64,000 nt of DNA from an uncultured Nostoc sp. (GTDB lineage Bacteria; Cyanobacteriota; Cyanobacteriia; Cyanobacteriales; Nostocaceae), in NCBI RefSeq assembly GCF_937863485.1, contig NZ_CALMFY010000187.1, forward strand, positions 1 to 64,000. The letters run 5' to 3'. How positions within the stretch are numbered: the stretch's first letter is position 1; every line of letters starts with the position of its first letter. The notes below the pieces were generated by a model. The model searched no databases, was not told where the DNA came from, and was given only the letters and a program-made list of their open reading frames with translations. The translations under genes were made by a program, and so were the position numbers. Positions 35,537-44,329 of this stretch are shown here, piece after piece.

Positions 35537-37954
35537 ATGCTAATGAATATTGATCAAGCAAAAGAAAAATTTAACTTACTATACACAGAATTAACACAAA
35601 GCTGCATAAAAATTGAGACTGAACAGGATGCACGGTTCCAAGTTATTGACCGCATTTTGACAGAAGTTTTGGGATGGCAGAGAGAAGAAATTCTTACAGA
35701 GCCTCATACAGACAGTGGCTATATTGATTACCTAATAACGTCTAGAGGACGCAGCAGGCTTGTAGTGGAGGCGAAGCGAACATCAAAGCTACTGATTGAT
35801 ACTCGTCAACCACGTATGGCTTGCTACAAAGTTGGTGGTTCTGCGCTTGAGTCAGCAGCAGATGGATTAAATCAAGCAAAACGCTATTGTACTGACAAAG
35901 CTGTGTTGTTTTGTGCTTTGACAACAGGTTTTGAGTGGATTGGCTTCTGGGCCCTTCGTACTGACGGTACGCCTCCAAGTGAGGGTAAAGCAATTGTATT
36001 CCCTAACCTTGAATCTATTCAACAGAATTTTGCTACCTTCTACGACGTGTTCTCACGAGAGGGAATTTTAGAAGATTTATACAAAACGTACATATATGAG
36101 GCAGAAGGATTAAAAATTAGTCATAATGAATCTCTTTATTCAGTAGTTGAGAATTCTGATAGATATTTACTTACAAAGTCTGCATTATTCAAAGATATTG
36201 AGAATGTCTACCACAGCTTTTTCACTAGTATGTCAGGGGAAGACGATCCTGATATGCTTGCCAAATGTTTTGTGGAATCAAAAGAAAGTAGAGAAGCCGA
36301 TGAAAATTTACAAAAAATAACACGAAATTTATTGAATAGGATTGATATTGTTAATTCGGCGAAGGGTATTGAGCTACAAAATCAAATCCGTAATGCTGTA
36401 GAATTACAGAAAGGAGAATTTGTTTTAATAATAGGTAATAAAGGAGCTGGAAAAACTACATTTATAGATAGATTTTTTCGTCTAATCTTAGACAAAAATC
36501 TTAGAGAACATTGTTTATTAATTAGGGTTGATTTAGCTGATTCCAATGGTGAACAAGCTACTATTACTAGTTGGCTAACAGAGCAACTAAAAATTGAGTT
36601 AGAGAATGGCTTATTTAAAGGTGAATATCCATCATATAGCGAACTTCAAGGAGTATTTTTTCAAGAATATCAAAGATGGAGATGTGGAGAGCGTAAGCCT
36701 TTGTATGAAAGGAACAAAAATGAATTTAAGGAAAAATTTGGAGAATATATAGCAGATTTTACTGAAAAACATCCAGATGATTATGTAATGAAATTGATTA
36801 AAAATGCTACAAAAGCAAGAGGATTAATGCCATGTATAGTTTTTGATAACACTGATCATTTCCCACAGATATTCCAAGAAGCAGTGTTTCAATATGCACA
36901 ATCTATATATAGAAAAGTTTTTTCATTTATTATTTGTCCAATAACAGATCGAACGATTTGGCAGTTGTCAAAGTCAGGTCCACTACAGTCATATGAAAAT
37001 CAAGCTTTTTATCTTCCTGTACCGTCTACAAAAGACGTTTTAGCTAAACGGATAGAATTTATAAAAGAAAAAGCAATAGAAGATTCAGAAGCGAGCAAAA
37101 AATACTTTACTAAAAAAGGTATTCGTTTATCAATTCCTAACATTAGTGCTTTTGCTTTTGCTGTAGAAGATATATTTATTAATGAAGATTACATAGGACG
37201 CGTAGTAGGGTGGCTCTCTAATCATGATATCAGAAGAAGTTTACAAATTGCTCGAAGAATTATCACTTCACCTATCACTGATATTTCTTTACTTGTAAAT
37301 GCTTATGTAATTGGTAAAAAGTCTCAAATCAGTCATTGGCAAATAAAAAAAGCACTATTAGTTGGAGATTATAATCACTTTTATCAAAAAGATAGCAATT
37401 TTATTTTAAACCTTTTTGAAGTTCAACCTAGCAGTATTACAAGCCCACTACTGAGGTTATCTATACTACGCTTATTATCTGACACATATTCTGAGAACTC
37501 AGATGCAGAAAAGAATTATCTGTATATTGATGATATTCTAAATTATTTTGAGCCTGTGACAATCAACAGGATTCTAGTTAAGGAACACTTAAAGGCTCTT
37601 CTGGATTATCGCCTCATTGAAACCTATGACCCAACTGATGCAAATATTTACGAATTACAAAGAGTTAAAATTACTCCTTGCGGACGTATACATTACGAAT
37701 TTGCTGTTGAAGAAAAAGAAGGAATTTATATAGGTCAAATGGCTTTAAATACGCCTATCGCTAGTCAAAGTTATCTTGTGCGTGTGCGTGATTTTATGAA
37801 AAAGAAAAGAACTCGACAAGATTGGGTAGTTATTATTAAGTTATTTGTTGAATATTGCTTGCAACAAGATAGTCTATATATTTCTTTACCTCAAAAACAA
37901 ATTTATGATAGCCAAAGAAAATTACGAGAACGCATCAGTCAACGTTGGACTTAA
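35537..37954 (+). CDS. PD-(D/E)XK nuclease-like domain fused to a P-loop NTPase (putative defence protein)
   Basis: The 805-residue protein begins with a type I restriction HsdR-N-like domain: ETEQDARFQVIDRILTEVLG (27-46), IDYLI with Asp64, and LVVEAK with Glu78/Lys80, a plausible PD-(D/E)XK active site. A P-loop NTPase follows: Walker A GNKGAGKTT (Lys306) and Walker B-like CIVFDNTD (Asp437). A C-terminal region of about 300 residues looks helical with winged-helix-like parts, as in AAA/STAND or ORC-type proteins. No helicase motifs, methylase or specificity subunit are present, so it is not an ordinary type I enzyme. It is AT-rich relative to neighbours, single-gene, and flanked by an orphan HicB and a gene relic, which suggests acquisition. 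Defence is inference. Confidence 0.75.
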   Translation: MLMNIDQAKEKFNLLYTELTQSCIKIETEQDARFQVIDRILTEVLGWQREEILTEPHTDSGYIDYLITSRGRSRLVVEAKRTSKLLIDTRQPRMACYKVGGSALESAADGLNQAKRYCTDKAVLFCALTTGFEWIGFWALRTDGTPPSEGKAIVFPNLESIQQNFATFYDVFSREGILEDLYKTYIYEAEGLKISHNESLYSVVENSDRYLLTKSALFKDIENVYHSFFTSMSGEDDPDMLAKCFVESKESREADENLQKITRNLLNRIDIVNSAKGIELQNQIRNAVELQKGEFVLIIGNKGAGKTTFIDRFFRLILDKNLREHCLLIRVDLADSNGEQATITSWLTEQLKIELENGLFKGEYPSYSELQGVFFQEYQRWRCGERKPLYERNKNEFKEKFGEYIADFTEKHPDDYVMKLIKNATKARGLMPCIVFDNTDHFPQIFQEAVFQYAQSIYRKVFSFIICPITDRTIWQLSKSGPLQSYENQAFYLPVPSTKDVLAKRIEFIKEKAIEDSEASKKYFTKKGIRLSIPNISAFAFAVEDIFINEDYIGRVVGWLSNHDIRRSLQIARRIITSPITDISLLVNAYVIGKKSQISHWQIKKALLVGDYNHFYQKDSNFILNLFEVQPSSITSPLLRLSILRLLSDTYSENSDAEKNYLYIDDILNYFEPVTINRILVKEHLKALLDYRLIETYDPTDANIYELQRVKITPCGRIHYEFAVEEKEGIYIGQMALNTPIASQSYLVRVRDFMKKKRTRQDWVVIIKLFVEYCLQQDSLYISLPQKQIYDSQRKLRERISQRWT

Positions 37955-38070
37955 GTAAAAATTCATTATCAGGATGCTAAAGAACCAAACCTCACCCTAT
38001 GCTTTCCCCACCATCCCCCACCAACTTAGATAAAATTACTATGGTGCTAGTTAACCCTTCCTAAATCTGA

Positions 38071-38286
38071 TCAAAAGCGATCGCTTCCCAACCTTCCCTT
38101 CAATGTTCTGAACTACTCACGCCAGTAGGTAATTGGAATTGTGTTAAAGCTGCTGTGGAAAATGGGGCAGATACGATTTACTTCGGTTTTGATCGGTTTA
38201 ACGCAAGAATGCGGGTACAAAATTTTACTGAGTCGGATATCTTTAAAATATTAGTTAAGGTGAAAATATATATTGGATATAAGTAA
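38071..38286 (+). pseudogene. U32-family peptidase, N-terminal relic
   Basis: The frame reads ELLTPVGNWNCVKAAVENGA followed by DTIYFGFDRFNARMRVQNF, the conserved start of U32 peptidases (normally several hundred residues long). After NFTESD the similarity ends and the frame stops at 38284. Upstream residues (SKAIASQPSLQ) are non-homologous and there is no good start codon. It is a decayed piece about 40 codons long, perhaps cut by the event that placed the nuclease-NTPase gene beside it. Confidence 0.75.
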
Positions 38287-38375
38287 AAATCTTTTTTACT
38301 GTGATGATCAGCCAATCATCCACCTCAGACATATGGTTGAAAATTGGCAAGCCAACAATCTGTACTTTTACAGTT

Positions 38376-39149
38376 ATGCATAATATTTCCATACCCAATA
38401 ATTGGAATACTGCCCTTTACCAAGACAAACACGCTTTTGTCTGGCAGTATGGCGAGGACTTACTAAAATTCCTCAACCCTAAGCCAGAAGAATCGATTTT
38501 GGATCTTGGCTGTGGTACTGGACAACTCACAGAAAAAATTGCCCAAACTGGGGCTGAAGTAATGGGAGTTGATCATGCAGCCACGATGATCGAGAAGGCA
38601 AGACAAAACTATCCCCATATCCGCTTTGATGTTGCTGATGCTAGGAATTTTCAAGTAGACAAGCCATTGGATGCTGTATTTTCCAACGCTGTACTACATT
38701 GGGTGAAAGAAGCAGATAGTGCGATCGCTTCCATACATCAATCCCTAAAACCCGGAGGGCGTTTTGTCGCAGAATTTGGTGGTAAGGGGAATATACAGGC
38801 GATCGTTACAGCTTTGGAAAGCGCCTTAGAACCATTTAATATTTCTGCACAAACCCTAAATCCTTGGTATTACCCTAGTATTGGTGAGTACGCCAGCTTA
38901 CTGGAACAGCAAGGCTTTGATGTCATTCATGCCATGCTTTTTGCTCGTCCAACTCCTTTAGCAGACAAAGAAGCAGGTATGGCAAACTGGATTCAGATGT
39001 TCGCCAGTGCTTTTTTAACATTGCTCCCTGCTGACCAACAAACACAAGTAATTCGCGCCGTAGAGGAATATCTCAAGCCGACGCTGTATCAACAAGGAAC
39101 TTGGACAGCAGACTATCGAAGAATTCGCATCGTTGCTATTAAACTTTAA
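38376..39149 (+). CDS. class I SAM-dependent methyltransferase
   Basis: The protein has the Rossmann methyltransferase signature: ILDLGCGTGQLTEKIA (motif I), VMGVDHAATMI (motif II acidic residue), FDVADARNF, and VLHWVKEADSAIASIHQSLKPGGRFV. The pattern resembles trans-aconitate methyltransferase-like and methyltransferase-11 proteins. The substrate is not predictable. I chose the ATG at 38376, which gives MHNISIPNNWNTALYQ; the frame is open to 38301 but those 25 residues abut the U32 relic and look unlike the family. Confidence 0.87.
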   Translation: MHNISIPNNWNTALYQDKHAFVWQYGEDLLKFLNPKPEESILDLGCGTGQLTEKIAQTGAEVMGVDHAATMIEKARQNYPHIRFDVADARNFQVDKPLDAVFSNAVLHWVKEADSAIASIHQSLKPGGRFVAEFGGKGNIQAIVTALESALEPFNISAQTLNPWYYPSIGEYASLLEQQGFDVIHAMLFARPTPLADKEAGMANWIQMFASAFLTLLPADQQTQVIRAVEEYLKPTLYQQGTWTADYRRIRIVAIKL

Positions 39150-39240
39150 ATTGTGCGAATTTTGACTTGTGCTTTAATTACGTTAGCGTAGCGGTAGCGA
39201 GTCCGCCAGCGTCATTACGAATTACGAATTAGTATCAGTT

Positions 39241-39882
39241 ATGCATATACCCAAATTGTGCGATCGCCCTACAGCCCTTCTCCTAAAGGAGACGCTACGC
39301 ATAGCTTGCTTCCACGTTCGCGCAGCGTCCCGTAGGGAAGTGGTACGGGCATCCTACGGCAGGCGTTGGCGCAGCCATCGCCAGATATCGTTTTCATTAC
39401 TACTAACCATTAGCCTCACTACTTTACTAATCCCGCCCTCACTAGCGCAAACCCCCCCAATACCGTTGCCTTCTAGTGCGCCTCTGGAACTAGACTTATT
39501 AACCAAGCCAAAAGACTATGTGATCACAGCTAACACCGTTAACCCAGCACAATTGACCGTTCCCAGTTTATGGTGGGCACAACAAAACTTGGAGAAAAAG
39601 CTATTGGACAATTGGATAGCATATCCAGCTTCTGAAAAAGAACCTGCACGGGTAGACTTGATCGTGAATCAGCAAATTTGGAGCTTACTAGAGTATATAG
39701 AGCGTTACGATTTTGTAAATCGCTTAGGTAGCGCTGCACGGAACTTTGGTTACAATGTCCGGGTATTTAATTATCAAAAAGAACCCTTGGCAACCTACAC
39801 TTGCAACTTTAGTACAAGTCCAGCTTTATGCAGTATCCAAACGACTGTTAAGAACAAGATAGGGTTACAGCGTTCTTTATAG
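39241..39882 (+). CDS. secreted hypothetical protein with repeat-derived N-terminal extension
   Basis: The useful part begins with a signal peptide (ISFSLLLTISLTTLLIPPS, cleavage near LAQT at about residue 70). A mature domain of about 140 residues follows, with conserved-looking blocks PSLWWAQQNLEKKLLDNWI and NRLGSAARNFGYNVRVFNY. The family appears cyanobacterial and periplasmic; the role is unknown. The first 49 codons are encoded by dispersed repeat words (39275-39382), giving an Arg-rich peptide ahead of the signal sequence. Either translation starts at the ATG at 39241, or the original start has been displaced by repeat insertion. Confidence 0.7.
   Translation: MHIPKLCDRPTALLLKETLRIACFHVRAASRREVVRASYGRRWRSHRQISFSLLLTISLTTLLIPPSLAQTPPIPLPSSAPLELDLLTKPKDYVITANTVNPAQLTVPSLWWAQQNLEKKLLDNWIAYPASEKEPARVDLIVNQQIWSLLEYIERYDFVNRLGSAARNFGYNVRVFNYQKEPLATYTCNFSTSPALCSIQTTVKNKIGLQRSL
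39275..39382. repeat. palindromic repeat mosaic inside a coding frame
   Basis: Words such as CTCCTAAAGGAGACGCTACGC, GCGCAGCGTCCCGTAGGGAAG and CCTACGGCAGGCGTTGGCGCAGCC are concatenated here and recur elsewhere in the window (2.1, 24.7, 42.3 and 45.0 kb). The block is read through in frame by the secreted protein gene. Confidence 0.75.
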
Positions 39883-39994
39883 AAAAGGGAGTGGGGAGTA
39901 GTAATGCTAAGTGCTGAGTGCTGAATGGGGAATCTCACTTATTTACTCATAACTCAGAATTCAAAAAAGAGAAACTGTTTTGCCCAATACCCAA

Positions 39995-41152
39995 TTAAAT
40001 TTTAATTTTAGCGAATAAAGACTCGTATTGTTTTATTGCTAGTGGGGATAAGGGAAGCAAAAATTCACTTTTATTGAAAACTTCGCGATCGCTCTGTAAC
40101 AGGCTCCATAATGGTTCTTGGATATCGTCAGCTGCAATATTTGTAGAAATTGGTGAATTACTTTTGGTCAGCACCGAAATTTGTTTAGCTGTGCTTGGTT
40201 GCCAACAAAAATCAATCCATTGATCTGATAAAGTACCCGTAGTAATACCAGCAGGACGTACCCACAAGTCTGCCCAGATTGCTGTTCCTGACTGGGGGAT
40301 AACTGCGGTAAGTTGCGGATAACGTCCCAGAACTGGCAGTACATCGCTTGACCAACCAACTGCTAGCCAAGTGTCTCCCATAATTAGAGGTTCCAAGTAG
40401 TTATCGGAACTGTAGAACTTCACCTGTTGATTTAATATCTGTAATTCCTTTTCCAAGTCTGGTACTTGGTCAAGATCCTCTGTATTGTAAGATTTTCCTA
40501 GCTTCTTTAAAACCAGACCAATAACTTCTCGTGGTTGATTAAGTAGGGAAATGCGCTGCTGCATTCCATCTCGCCACAAATCACTCCAATCTTTGGGCGT
40601 CCATCCCAATTTTTGCAAGCTGTCACGGTTATAAACAATCACTGTGCTACCCCACCGATAAGGCGCACCCCACACCTTCCCTTGAGTATCCAAGTTCCCT
40701 TGGTCGTTACGCGTTACCAGTTTCTTCCACCTTTGATCTAAAGCAGACCACTGCTTTAATTGGTTTCCCTGTATCTCTTGGAGTGGTTGAATCAGTTTCT
40801 GCTCAATAGCTGCTTTTAGCCAGTAATCTCCCAATGTCACTAGGTCTACATCAGCCGTTTTTTGACCTTGCCTAAAGGGTATAAAACGTTTCCATCCCTG
40901 CTCATCAGTGGCTTTTGGTTTCTGCTGCCAATTTTGTAATTGCCGAAATAAATCCTGTATCTGCTCGACTGGAGCAAACTTTAACTGCACCTGTTGCTGC
41001 AAACCTTTGTGGAACTGATTCACCACCTGACCAGGTATAGAACCTTTTAATAACTGTACTTTTAGTTGCGTTTGCTTGTTTCCACCACAGCCAAAAAGCA
41101 GTTGTGAAAGTGCCAGTGTACTTGTACCTAGCAAAAAAGACCGTCGATCCAT
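39995..41152 (-). CDS. ABC transporter substrate-binding lipoprotein (polyamine-type PotD-like)
   Basis: The 385-residue protein starts MDRRSFLLGTSTLALSQLLF and then GCGG: a twin-arginine-like start leading into a lipobox with Cys at 22, so it is a membrane-anchored lipoprotein. The body has the periplasmic binding protein type 2 fold, with motifs seen in spermidine/putrescine binders (VWGAPYRWGSTVIVYN, LAVGWSSDVLPVL). Such proteins deliver substrate to an ABC importer, but no permease or ATPase gene is adjacent. The ligand is not certain. Confidence 0.8.
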   Translation of the reverse strand: MDRRSFLLGTSTLALSQLLFGCGGNKQTQLKVQLLKGSIPGQVVNQFHKGLQQQVQLKFAPVEQIQDLFRQLQNWQQKPKATDEQGWKRFIPFRQGQKTADVDLVTLGDYWLKAAIEQKLIQPLQEIQGNQLKQWSALDQRWKKLVTRNDQGNLDTQGKVWGAPYRWGSTVIVYNRDSLQKLGWTPKDWSDLWRDGMQQRISLLNQPREVIGLVLKKLGKSYNTEDLDQVPDLEKELQILNQQVKFYSSDNYLEPLIMGDTWLAVGWSSDVLPVLGRYPQLTAVIPQSGTAIWADLWVRPAGITTGTLSDQWIDFCWQPSTAKQISVLTKSNSPISTNIAADDIQEPLWSLLQSDREVFNKSEFLLPLSPLAIKQYESLFAKIKI

Positions 41153-41508
41153 TGATTTTGGATTTGAGATTTTGGATTATACCTAATATTAAGCAGAGAT
41201 TCACCAGAAGCTGACTAGCTGAAAAAGTGGAGTTGGAAAATTATCGGTATTTTTCTTTGATAATACGGATAAATCTGAATATTTGACTCAAATTAGGGAG
41301 TTTTTCGGCAAATAACTGCCTAAGCATTAATTTTTCCCCATAAATTTCCTTAGTGCTACTTGTAGTAAATCTTTACTTATATTTAGAAGTAATGATTTAA
41401 ATGTCACATTTTCCTCAAAAATTATCAATACTTAAATAATTCATAAGTATTGTTAAGATTGGGAGTAAATTGAATAACATATAGAAAATGTACGGATAAA
41501 GGTATTAA
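41153..41508. other. intergenic region with heptad repeat
   Basis: Short heptads (GATTTTGGATTTGAGATTTTGG) lie just upstream of the lipoprotein gene at 41157-41177. The remaining AT-rich DNA contains no visible gene. Confidence 0.5.
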
Positions 41509-41880
41509 ATGGAGCTATTACAGCAGCAGATCCTGACTTTAAGCAAAAAACTGGATGCCCTGTGCCAAGTAATTGAGCAGCTTGATGGTAAAGTCACTCA
41601 AGCTTTCTCAGAGTGTTCTTTAGCAAATACACAAGCAAAGGATAATTATCAGGAAAATGACGTAGCTGGAGCCTACCAGTTCAAAGGACGTATCAGCTTA
41701 AATCCAGAAATGGAACATAAGGATGTATTGACAGATGGCATTTATCTAGACATGCATCGTCAATCTGGAGATAACATAACACCAGAAATTCAAATACAAC
41801 GACTGACAGCACAATTAACAGCAGCATACAATCGCATTGCTGCTTTAGAAGAACAATTACTCAGAGAGAGAATTCATTAA
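41509..41880 (+). CDS. hypothetical protein with terminal coiled coils (123 aa)
   Basis: The protein opens with a heptad-patterned helix (LLQQQILTLSKKLDALCQVI) and closes with another (IQRLTAQLTAAYNRIAALEE). Between them is an unordered middle with FKGRISLNPEMEHKDVLTDG. No catalytic or membrane features are present. An ATG with AAAGG upstream supports translation. It may be a small oligomeric adaptor, but I cannot name a family. A hairpin at 42110-42134 may end the transcript. Confidence 0.6.
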   Translation: MELLQQQILTLSKKLDALCQVIEQLDGKVTQAFSECSLANTQAKDNYQENDVAGAYQFKGRISLNPEMEHKDVLTDGIYLDMHRQSGDNITPEIQIQRLTAQLTAAYNRIAALEEQLLRERIH

Positions 41881-42109
41881 ATTTAACCTAAGTTTAACGA
41901 ATTAAAAAAATGGCTGGAGGTAGGGAACGCAAGCCTTTAGGTTCAATGTCGAGTCATGGCTTTGTGGGCATATATTAAGTATAAGCAACTAATCCAGCTA
42001 TCAAATTGATAAAAAAGTTAAACACACTATTACATATATCTACGTAATAGTGTGATATATCTATTTATAGACTTTTAAAGTATCCTCTGACTATGAAACA
42101 AAAAAAATA

Positions 42110-42134
42110 ACCCTAAGACTGGTGTAGTTAGGGT
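42110..42134 (+). terminator. possible terminator
   Basis: ACCCTAA and TTAGGGT arms enclose an 11-base loop and are followed by ACTTTATACTT. It lies 230 bases after the coiled-coil gene. Confidence 0.4.
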
Positions 42135-42461
42135 ACTTTATACTTCAAAAACCAAACTTTTCTGATTAATCCGCGTTTTTATCATTAGTGTTTCTGGTAT
42201 CTTGTTATCAAATTGGTTAATGACAATCCTGGAAGCTTTTAATTTTAGCTACAGCTGATATTTATGCTAATACCAAGTCGTCTAGGGATACGTCACGTCG
42301 CTTCTCTAACGAGACGCTGCGCGTAGCTTGCTTCTGCGTAGGAGTACGCTCCAAATTCAAAATTCACGCATTAATGATCCCCATAAATAAATTCAGGGAC
42401 TTGTAATAAGGACTTCGTATTTCTCTCTACGAGACGCCAAGGGCGAACGCGCTGTTCAATC

Positions 42462-42581
42462 GAAATACATTTTTGGAATAATGACCCTGCTTTGCAGATT
42501 GTGATCAAAAAACTATTGGCGAAGTTTCCGCAGTGGGGTACTGCGATTGTGGATGGGGAGTTGGTGAAGTGGGAGGGATAG
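42462..42581 (+). pseudogene. unidentified coding relic
   Basis: One frame reads EIHFWNNDPALQIVIKKLLA, then KFPQWGTAIVDGELVKWEG and stop. It has protein-like composition, but no start codon and a repeat element directly upstream. I do not recognise the family; it could be the C-terminal end of a gene whose front was replaced by repeats. Confidence 0.25.
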
Positions 42582-42744
42582 CGTGAGCGGTAGTTTGAGA
42601 ACTTTATAAAGTAAAGTTTTGTAAAGGTTCCAATTTCTTGCGAAAAATCGGAGTTTTCAGGCAAAAACCTAGTAGCCTAATTAATAGCTAGTAACTTGAT
42701 TATGCTTAACTAAGCTTTGCTGCTGCTATTCATGGAGGCTTGCA

Positions 42745-42834
42745 ATGTCAGGTTTGGGTTTTACTCATTGGGGTGCTTTAGCGGCTATCGCTTTCGGTAT
42801 CAGTTTTTGCTATTGTAAACTACGATTTTTGTGA
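42745..42834 (+). CDS. possible 29-residue membrane micro-protein
   Basis: ATG is preceded by GGAGG with a 6-base gap, a better ribosome site than most genes here. The product MSGLGFTHWGALAAIAFGIS then FCYCKLRFL has one likely transmembrane helix and a basic end. Some 60 bases later another frame (42893-42976) reads TVLGAVGVGLGLCQRK, resembling a PEP-CTERM tail, so this may instead be debris of a larger gene. Confidence 0.3.
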   Translation: MSGLGFTHWGALAAIAFGISFCYCKLRFL

Positions 42835-42997
42835 TTTGGTTGGTTGTATAAATGACATCGAAAACCTTATAGTATCAGCACTGCTTAAACCTTAACAGAA
42901 CCGTATTGGGAGCTGTAGGAGTTGGATTGGGTCTTTGCCAACGCAAGTTAATCGTAGCTAAATTAAATTTTGAGTAAATCAAACGAGAAAATAAATC

Positions 42998-44308
42998 ATG
43001 AGCACACAAATTGGTACTCCTTTTTCTGACAACCTGTTCGGCGGTAGTGGAAATGATAATCTGCTTGGTCGCAAGGGCGATGATAATCTGTTCGGTTATG
43101 ACGGCAATGATAACCTATACGGTGACGAAGGAAATGATAACCTGTTTGGCGGCAGTGGAAATGATAACCTGTTTGGCGGCAGTGGAAACGATAACCTGTT
43201 TGGTAGCAGTGGAAATGATAACCTGTTTGGAGAAAAGGGAGACGACGTAATATTTGGCAGTGCTGGTAATGACATTATCAGTGGTGGGGATGGCATTGAT
43301 ACACTTGATTACACTGGTTTAGGTCAAGTAATTACTCTTTTTGCCGATCGTACAGAAAAGGGTGGTGGTCTTGGTAGCGATCGACCTTCAGAGCCTCCTA
43401 GTACAGAGATCATCATTGCTGATCCAGGTTTTATAAATGTTATCGATATCTCTGGTACAGATTTAGCATCTTTAATCGACTTGGGTGCAGAAAGATTTGA
43501 TATTTTTGATGTTCCTGAGGCAATTACCATTAAAAACTTTGTCAATGTCATTGGCAGCAATCAAAATGACACAATTATTGGTAACGAACTAAATAACACA
43601 CTCATTGGTGGCAGTGGTAATGATTTCTTAGGCGGTAGCACTGGCAATGACATCTATGATGGAGGAGATGGCATTGATACGCTTGATTACACTGGTTTGG
43701 GTCAAGCAATTACTATTTTCCCTGATCGCATCGAAAAAGGAAATCTTGGCACTGATAAAGAAGTCGTTCCGAGTGTAATTGAGATAGTTATAGGAGATGT
43801 TGGTTTCGCCAATACCATTAATGCTTCAAGTCTAGAAAGTCCTGTTTCTGTAGATGTTGACTTATCTAAGGAATCGTTGATTGGCGTTAATATTTCAGGG
43901 GTTGCTAATAGCGTTGGCACTGTCAAAAATTTTTTCAATGTCATTGGTACAAAACAAAACGACACGATTATTGGTAACAAGTTAAACAACATAATCAATG
44001 GTTTTGGTGGTCGAGATACTTTATTCGGAGGTGCTGGTCAAGATACATTTGTTTTGGGAGAAAAGGGCAATGTCCTTTATCGCAATTCTGGTTCCGAGGA
44101 CTTAGCTATCATCAAAGATTTTGTCTCCGGTGAAGACAAAATTCAACTAGCCGGTAACAAAAGTGACTATTCCTTCTTTAACCAAGGTTCTAGTAACTTT
44201 ATTGCTCTAGTAGGCAATGGCAATGGTCAATTTAACTTTGGGACTGATGAGGTGATTGCATCTCTCAATAGTAGTTTCAATATTGTTAATGACTTGATAT
44301 TTGTTTAA
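42998..44308 (+). CDS. RTX (hemolysin-type calcium-binding) repeat protein
   Basis: The 436-residue protein opens with about nine RTX nonapeptides of the GGSGNDNLF type (residues 7-100) and has further blocks at 190-225 and 325-350. Two longer related modules each include DGIDTLDYTGLGQ. The C terminus (FGGAGQDTFVLGEKG, DFVSGEDKIQL) is typical of type I-secreted proteins. It lacks an N-terminal signal peptide, as expected. RTX repeats bind calcium and fold outside the cell. No protease or lipase domain is present, so a surface or matrix role is likely. No HlyB/HlyD genes are adjacent. Confidence 0.88.
   Translation: MSTQIGTPFSDNLFGGSGNDNLLGRKGDDNLFGYDGNDNLYGDEGNDNLFGGSGNDNLFGGSGNDNLFGSSGNDNLFGEKGDDVIFGSAGNDIISGGDGIDTLDYTGLGQVITLFADRTEKGGGLGSDRPSEPPSTEIIIADPGFINVIDISGTDLASLIDLGAERFDIFDVPEAITIKNFVNVIGSNQNDTIIGNELNNTLIGGSGNDFLGGSTGNDIYDGGDGIDTLDYTGLGQAITIFPDRIEKGNLGTDKEVVPSVIEIVIGDVGFANTINASSLESPVSVDVDLSKESLIGVNISGVANSVGTVKNFFNVIGTKQNDTIIGNKLNNIINGFGGRDTLFGGAGQDTFVLGEKGNVLYRNSGSEDLAIIKDFVSGEDKIQLAGNKSDYSFFNQGSSNFIALVGNGNGQFNFGTDEVIASLNSSFNIVNDLIFV
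43035..43230 (+). repeat. 27-bp DNA tandem repeat encoding RTX nonapeptides
   Basis: Near-identical units GGC-GGCAGTGGAAATGATAAC-CTGTTT repeat in phase with the codons; three adjacent units (43147-43230) are almost identical at DNA level. This points to recent expansion or gene conversion. Confidence 0.85.
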
Positions 44309-44329
44309 AAGGAAAGCTCTTTATCTGCG

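Larger units (their letters stand above)
41881..42997. other. 1.1-kb gene-poor region with repeats and possible relics
   Basis: The stretch contains a terminator-like hairpin (42110-42134), repeat words (AACGAGACGCTGCGCGTAGC at 42308; CTACGAGACGCC at 42427), a reading-frame relic (42462-42581) and a 29-codon ORF with a good ribosome site (42745-42834). No full gene is visible. Confidence 0.55.

Noticed and set aside
43035-43230. Regular 27-bp DNA repeats as a CRISPR-like array
   Set aside because: They are in phase with codons and encode RTX nonapeptides of one protein.
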